64,000 bases of DNA from Durusdinium trenchii. Taxonomy: Eukaryota > Sar > Dinophyceae > Suessiales > Symbiodiniaceae. Under the pieces are notes generated by a model. It searched no databases. It was not told the origin of the DNA and saw only the letters and a list, made by a program, of their open reading frames with translations. The stretch covers positions 1,499,530-1,563,529 of the forward strand of contig CAXAMN010004113.1 of the NCBI GenBank assembly GCA_963970005.1, given 5' to 3'. Position 1 is the stretch's first letter. Every line of letters begins with the position of its first letter. A program made the position numbers and the translations under genes. Below are positions 59,847-64,000 of this stretch, piece after piece.

Positions 59847-59912
59847 CGCACGCGCACGCGTGCCGCGCCCTTCGCCGCCGCGGTCCGAGCTTGCGCGTCC
59901 GAGCCGTACCAG
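59847..59912 (+). CDS. Candidate exon, Ala/Arg-rich
   Basis: Reads R-T-R-T-R-A-A-P-F-A-A-A-V-R-A-C-A-S-E-P, then Y-Q. Acceptor tcgcag, canonical donor gtgaga. All three frames are open; this one has the highest GC3. Confidence 0.42.
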
Positions 59913-60378
59913 GTGAGAAGGCTTACTGGGCTGCGACCTTCTCAGGACTGCGCGCTGTCTTTATGTGTTTGGTTTTCGTCTGAACACGGTGCTGCGCGGG
60001 GCATTCCTTGAATAGACGAAGACTTCGTGTGATGGATCATAGGCTTGGGAATCATTTGGTGGATGCAAATAGCATGGATGGTTTCAAACAATCATGTGTG
60101 AGTGTCCGGATTGTTTGGAGGAAGTATATAGGACAATGTTGGGACTATACATGTCGGGTTCCATGTTCCGTTGAGAGACAGGTAGAGCAACAAGTATGGA
60201 TGTGAAAACTGGCCCCTGGACACATGTCCCTTGTACAAACGGGATTGTCCACTTCCATGCTTGTTGGAGGGAGGGTACGATCCCCTTTTGGACGCTCATC
60301 ACTTTCTGAAGGTACAGGCAAGACCAATTATAGGCAATTGGTGAACGGCTCGCAACGGGCACCCAAGCGGATAAAGTC

Positions 60379-60640
60379 GAGTTCCGCAACTGCGCAGGAT
60401 TCCGCAACTAGGATTCCGCAACTGGGATTCCGCAACTGGGATTCCGAAACTAGGATTCCGCAACTAGGATTCCGCAACTAGAATTCCGCAACTAGGATTC
60501 CGCAACTAGGATTCCGAAACTAGGATTCCGCAACTGTCAAGATTCCGCAACTAGGATTCTGCAACTGGGATTCCGCAACTGGCGTTCCGCAACTAGGATT
60601 CCGCAACATTGTGGACTCCCTCACTAGGATTCCGCAACTT
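60379..60640. repeat. 14-bp minisatellite array, unit ggattccgcaacta
   Basis: About 16 to 18 units, some with gggattccgcaact or an ac-to-aa change. The reverse complement of the unit (tagttgcggaatcc) closely matches the units at 60793-61070. Confidence 0.9.
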
Positions 60641-60681
60641 TGTGAATGATGAGGGATGTCGAGATCACACGATGGGGACAA

Positions 60682-60715
60682 GCGGGGGTTGGGGGTGGGG
60701 GGGTTGGGTGGGGGG
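60682..60715 (+). other. G-rich run, possible G-quadruplex
   Basis: Contains gcgggggttgggggtggggg, followed by ggttgggtgggggg, i.e. five or more runs of at least three G with short loops. It lies between the two inverted minisatellite arrays. Confidence 0.6.
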
Positions 60716-60792
60716 CTAATGACGTTGGTTTGGATGTGCTTCGAAGGTGATGTCACAGGCACACACGCTATCGCATGATGTGGAGATCACCC

Positions 60793-61070
60793 CAGTTGCA
60801 AGTTTCAGAAGGCAAGTTGCAGAATCTGACTTTCCAGTTTCAGAATACCAGTTGCAGAATCTGACTTTCCAGTTTCAGAATACCAGTTGCAGAATCCTTT
60901 CCAGTTTCAGAATACAAGTTTCAGAATCCCAGCTTCAGAATCCTAGTTTCAGAACCCCAGTTTCAGAATCCTAGTTTCAGAACACCAGTTTCAGAATACC
61001 AGTTTCAGAATCCAAGTTTCAGAACCCAAGTTTCAGAACCCCAGTTTCAGAACCCTAGTTTCAGAATCCG
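60793..61070. repeat. 14-bp minisatellite array, unit cagtttcagaatcc
   Basis: About 18 to 20 units with variants cagttgcagaatct and tagtttcagaatcc. It lies in the opposite orientation to the array at 60379-60640, separated by about 150 bp. Confidence 0.9.
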
Positions 61071-61958
61071 ACCGATTAGTTTCCGAATCCGGCTCTAACC
61101 CACCCAAGCTCCACAGCCTTAGCTGCCTGGTTACTTACGTTTTGTGCGATCGAACCTTGCGTTTTCAAAACTCACGTTTCCAGCCGTATGTTCCCACGTT
61201 TTGGAGCTCAGATGCGTTTTTGGAACTTCCTCATGCATAAACAGAACAAGGCCATGGAACACAGAAACATCCCAAATGCATTTTCAAAAACCAGAGAAAT
61301 GCATCCAGTAGCACCCCATAGCCCTATAGCTTGGACACAATCAATTCCCAAATGCATTTCCAAGAGTGAGAGAAAAGCGTCCAGCAGTAGCCCATAGCTT
61401 CTGTATTGAAAGACGAACATATTTCCGCAAAGTGGACCTCCAGACCACACAGATGCATTTACCTGAGGACAGTAAATGCATATAGGTATTTGGATGGGGC
61501 CTGGATTTTGGGAGGGGGGCTGCACGTTTTGGATTACACGTGCGGAACCTTACGTTTTGCGTTTTGCGTACCGGGGCGCCTAAGTCCACAGCACTTCCAG
61601 TTCATGGTCACAAAGACCTGGGAACGTATGATGATGTTTTACAATTCCCCATTTGTAACAGCACGCCCCTAGAAAAGTTAAAAGAGCACTTGACTTTGTT
61701 AGTCTGTTGTGTCTAGGTTCCATGCTGGTTTTGCCAGGATGTTGCCATTGTGTTAGCCGCTGTTAGCGTGAATTCATGTGGGTTTGTTCTTTGATGTGGC
61801 CTGCTGCAAGACTTGCAGAAACTCATACAGAAAGGGTGCTTTACACCCAACATATAGATGGCGTGAGAGTTGGATGATTATTCCTCATCAAAAATGGATG
61901 ATGACTATGACGTATACTGTACAAACGATATACTGTGAATACTGTATATATATATACC

Positions 61959-62056
61959 TTAGGGATCCAAGTACCTTGTCAGAAGGTGATTGGAGACTAT
62001 TTATGTAGGCTTGGAGGGCCCAAGTACCTTCTGAGAAGGTATGTGGATCCCTAGGG
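61959..62056. repeat. TIR element, CCTAGGG-ended family, copy 2
   Basis: Starts ttagggatccaagtacctt and ends aaggtatgtggatccctagg, an inverted pair. It shares the centre gactatttatgtaggc with 719-832, more than 60 kb away. Confidence 0.8.
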
Positions 62057-63213
62057 ATTTATATCATCGTAATATCATCATACATCTTTTCTGGGAGTCG
62101 AGACGGTAAACGCCTTTGTCCTGCATTTGTTGTGGGAATAGAAGGTTTCTTCATCCATTGCGGTGTGCATAGGAAATCAGGAAATCCCTCCAGCGATTTT
62201 CGCAGAATGTCTCTTTTCAATCCTTTTCATGAGTCTTTTGGGGGTCTCTATTGCACGTCTATGAGAACCGCGGTGCTGTGTTGTCTCTCTCGCCACGCCA
62301 CCCTGAGCGACAACAGCTAAGAGTATACCCCTTCAAGACTCTTGGCTCAATTCCCATATGGTGATTAATACAACTAGCTGGTGCTCGTGCTCGGGAGCTA
62401 GGGAGCCAGGGGTGTCCATATGCCCCCCCTTAAACAAGGAGGCATTCGGAGCTACAGGGAGTTTCCCAACCCGCTGGATAAGGCTTAGCCATGGCTAAGG
62501 TCTTTGGCATGTGCAGGAGTTAGAAGGGCGGTTCTCAGGGTCAACGATGCTTTCTTCTTGGGGATCCGCAATCCTTCCAAGCGACGCATCGGCCAAATTC
62601 GGCCAACGAGCGACATCCATCGTCAGACATGTCAATCACCCCATGTCATTTCATGCGACGAGAAACGCCACGCCTTTTGGCGGCTTGTGAGGCGTGCTTC
62701 ACGCCGTTTTGATCGTGGTCTTGTGCGTCACTTGGTCGCTCATGTTCTTGCGGTAGTTTTGCCTGTGGAATTGTTTATATATATATATACCATTCCAACC
62801 ATTCCAAACTAACAGGAACACATGTTTCTGTAGACATGTCCCAAAAGCACGGCTGTGTGGCGGCATGTTACCACGTTTTTTTTTGCCGATGGCTTCCAAT
62901 GTCAAGAGACTACGTTCACTCCTCAAAAAGGAGACTGGATGGAATTTGAACAGAAACAAACCCTTAGCCGCCTTAGCCCTTGGCCCTAGCCTTTAAGGAC
63001 CATGAAACGAAAGCTTGACATTGAAAGGTTGACTTCCTCCGAAGGAATGGATTTTTCTTGAGGAAAACCCATGACATCCAATGGGCTTGGCCAGGAATTT
63101 GTAGTGCTTTCCATCGCCCGCAAAGACCAACCCGACGTGGGGGTTCCATGGGGGGTTCCAGGTTCCGGTCAGACTTGCAGGATTGAGGGCAGGTCAAAAG
63201 GCATTCGCATCAG

Positions 63214-63314
63214 GTCATGGCCCTCTACGACAGCCCGGAGCTCATGAGCAGCACCAACTTCTTTCAGGCGCGGCCAAGCGACAGGAACGACCACCCGCAG
63301 CGACAACCCGCGCG
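63214..63314 (+). CDS. Exon of an unknown gene
   Basis: Very high GC3 frame V-M-A-L-Y-D-S-P-E-L-M-S-S-T-N-F-F-Q-A-R, then P-S-D-R-N-D-H-P-Q-R-Q-P-A. Acceptor tcag; GT donor gtgttt, with a second possible donor 12 bases on. The reading frame stays open to about 63390. Confidence 0.55.
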
Positions 63315-63977
63315 GTGTTTCCAGTGGTGTTCCAAAGAAGATAAAGAAGACCCGGAAGTCAACAGTCAATTGGTGTTATTTTGGGGGATATAGGGAAGGA
63401 AGGCGGGCATGTCATTTGGATGGAAGGGGGGTCGTTGTGGTATCTAGTTTCTTTAAGGGTTTCTTGAGTCTTTAGATCTCTCTTTCCTTCATTCATGTCC
63501 TTTTTTGGTTTGGGACTTGGATATCTTGGATCCGAGATCTGGGCCTTGGAGACTAATGAGCATGTTTTTTTTCAATCTAGGAAACCCTTTTTTGTTGCCA
63601 AGATGTGACGAGCATCAGGGTTCTCTGTCAATATTGTAGAGGGACAGTTTCCCAAAACAGGTGAGTTGGCATCACAGGAAGGCTTGGTAGTTTAAGAACG
63701 TTTTCGGTCCTGATCGATCAACACATGATGGGTTGGTGACGTGCATGGTTCAATCTTTCAAACAGAACAGGTGCTAAAACAGCTGCCAGGTGCGTCAAGA
63801 CAAGCACAAGTTATATAACCTGGAAGTGCATGTTGAACATGGAATCTTCGGTCCAAAAGCCCTTCGGAACGGTTCTTGTCTCGTTTCTTCTCGTCTCGTT
63901 GGAGCGACTGCTTCGAACGGAAGCCATGGGACTCTTCGGGCCACTTTGTTACAAACCTGTGCTTTGTAGGACACTTT

Positions 63978-64000
63978 GTTGTTGTTGTTGTTGTTGTTGT
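63978..64000. repeat. GTT microsatellite at the window edge
   Basis: (gtt)n from about 63978 to the end; its full length lies beyond the window. Confidence 0.85.

Larger units (their letters stand above)
59913..63213. other. 3.3-kb stretch dominated by repeats
   Basis: Holds the two minisatellite arrays, the G-rich loop and the TIR element at 61959-62056. An open, Arg-rich stretch at 62504-62780 might be coding but has no clear splice borders. Confidence 0.45.

Overview
The window looks like nuclear DNA of a dinoflagellate, most likely a Symbiodiniaceae-like alga. The recognisable coding sequence is all on the + strand and is cut into short, GC-rich exons (mostly 20-140 nt, high GC at third codon positions). 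These sit in longer AT-richer introns. Introns almost always end AG, usually followed by G, but begin with GC more often than GT and sometimes with GA, a pattern established for dinoflagellates. The introns carry many short inverted-repeat elements of several families. No bacterial, viral or plasmid feature and no RNA gene was recognised. All exon calls were made by eye from conserved repeats, frame continuity and splice borders.

Region 1 (about 145-23575): one large gene for a secreted or surface-type protein made of about 30 tandem copies of a roughly 38-residue, four-cysteine repeat (A-P-[FY]-[FY]-x-x-S-C-x-x-V-x-C-P-x-x-S-x-G, then V-x-x-G-C-x-C-x-x-G-F-S-G-x-[VI]-x-A-T). Forty-six exons were located and most join in frame. 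Introns fall at nearly every position of the unit, so they appear to have been gained after the repeats were duplicated. Both gene ends are unclear: the 5' end may lie before the window, and the chain is lost after 23575.

Region 2 (about 24.8-27.04 kb): a tryptophan-rich exon, a Lys-Thr-Pro repeat exon and an acidic tail ending at a TAG at 27034-27036. These are the last exons of a gene, either the repeat gene or a separate one.

Region 3 (about 27.5-36.75 kb): a multi-exon PPP-family Ser/Thr phosphatase resembling PPEF/RdgC, with all metal-binding motifs intact. It uses GC, GT and GA donors and one 33-nt exon.

Region 4 (about 37.9-49.2 kb): good candidate exons of one or more unrecognised genes. 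Two exon pairs join in phase.

Region 5 (about 49.66-51.6 kb): the four-cysteine repeat reappears in four exons, probably a second member of the family or part of a paralogue.

Region 6 (about 52-64 kb): repeats and scattered exons of unknown genes. Notable are a 0.9-kb strand-switching pyrimidine/purine tract (53520-54440) and two 14-bp minisatellite arrays in opposite orientation around a G-rich loop (60379-61070).

Within one gene, exons act together after splicing. Between genes there is no operon logic; the shared direction fits the unidirectional gene clusters of dinoflagellates.
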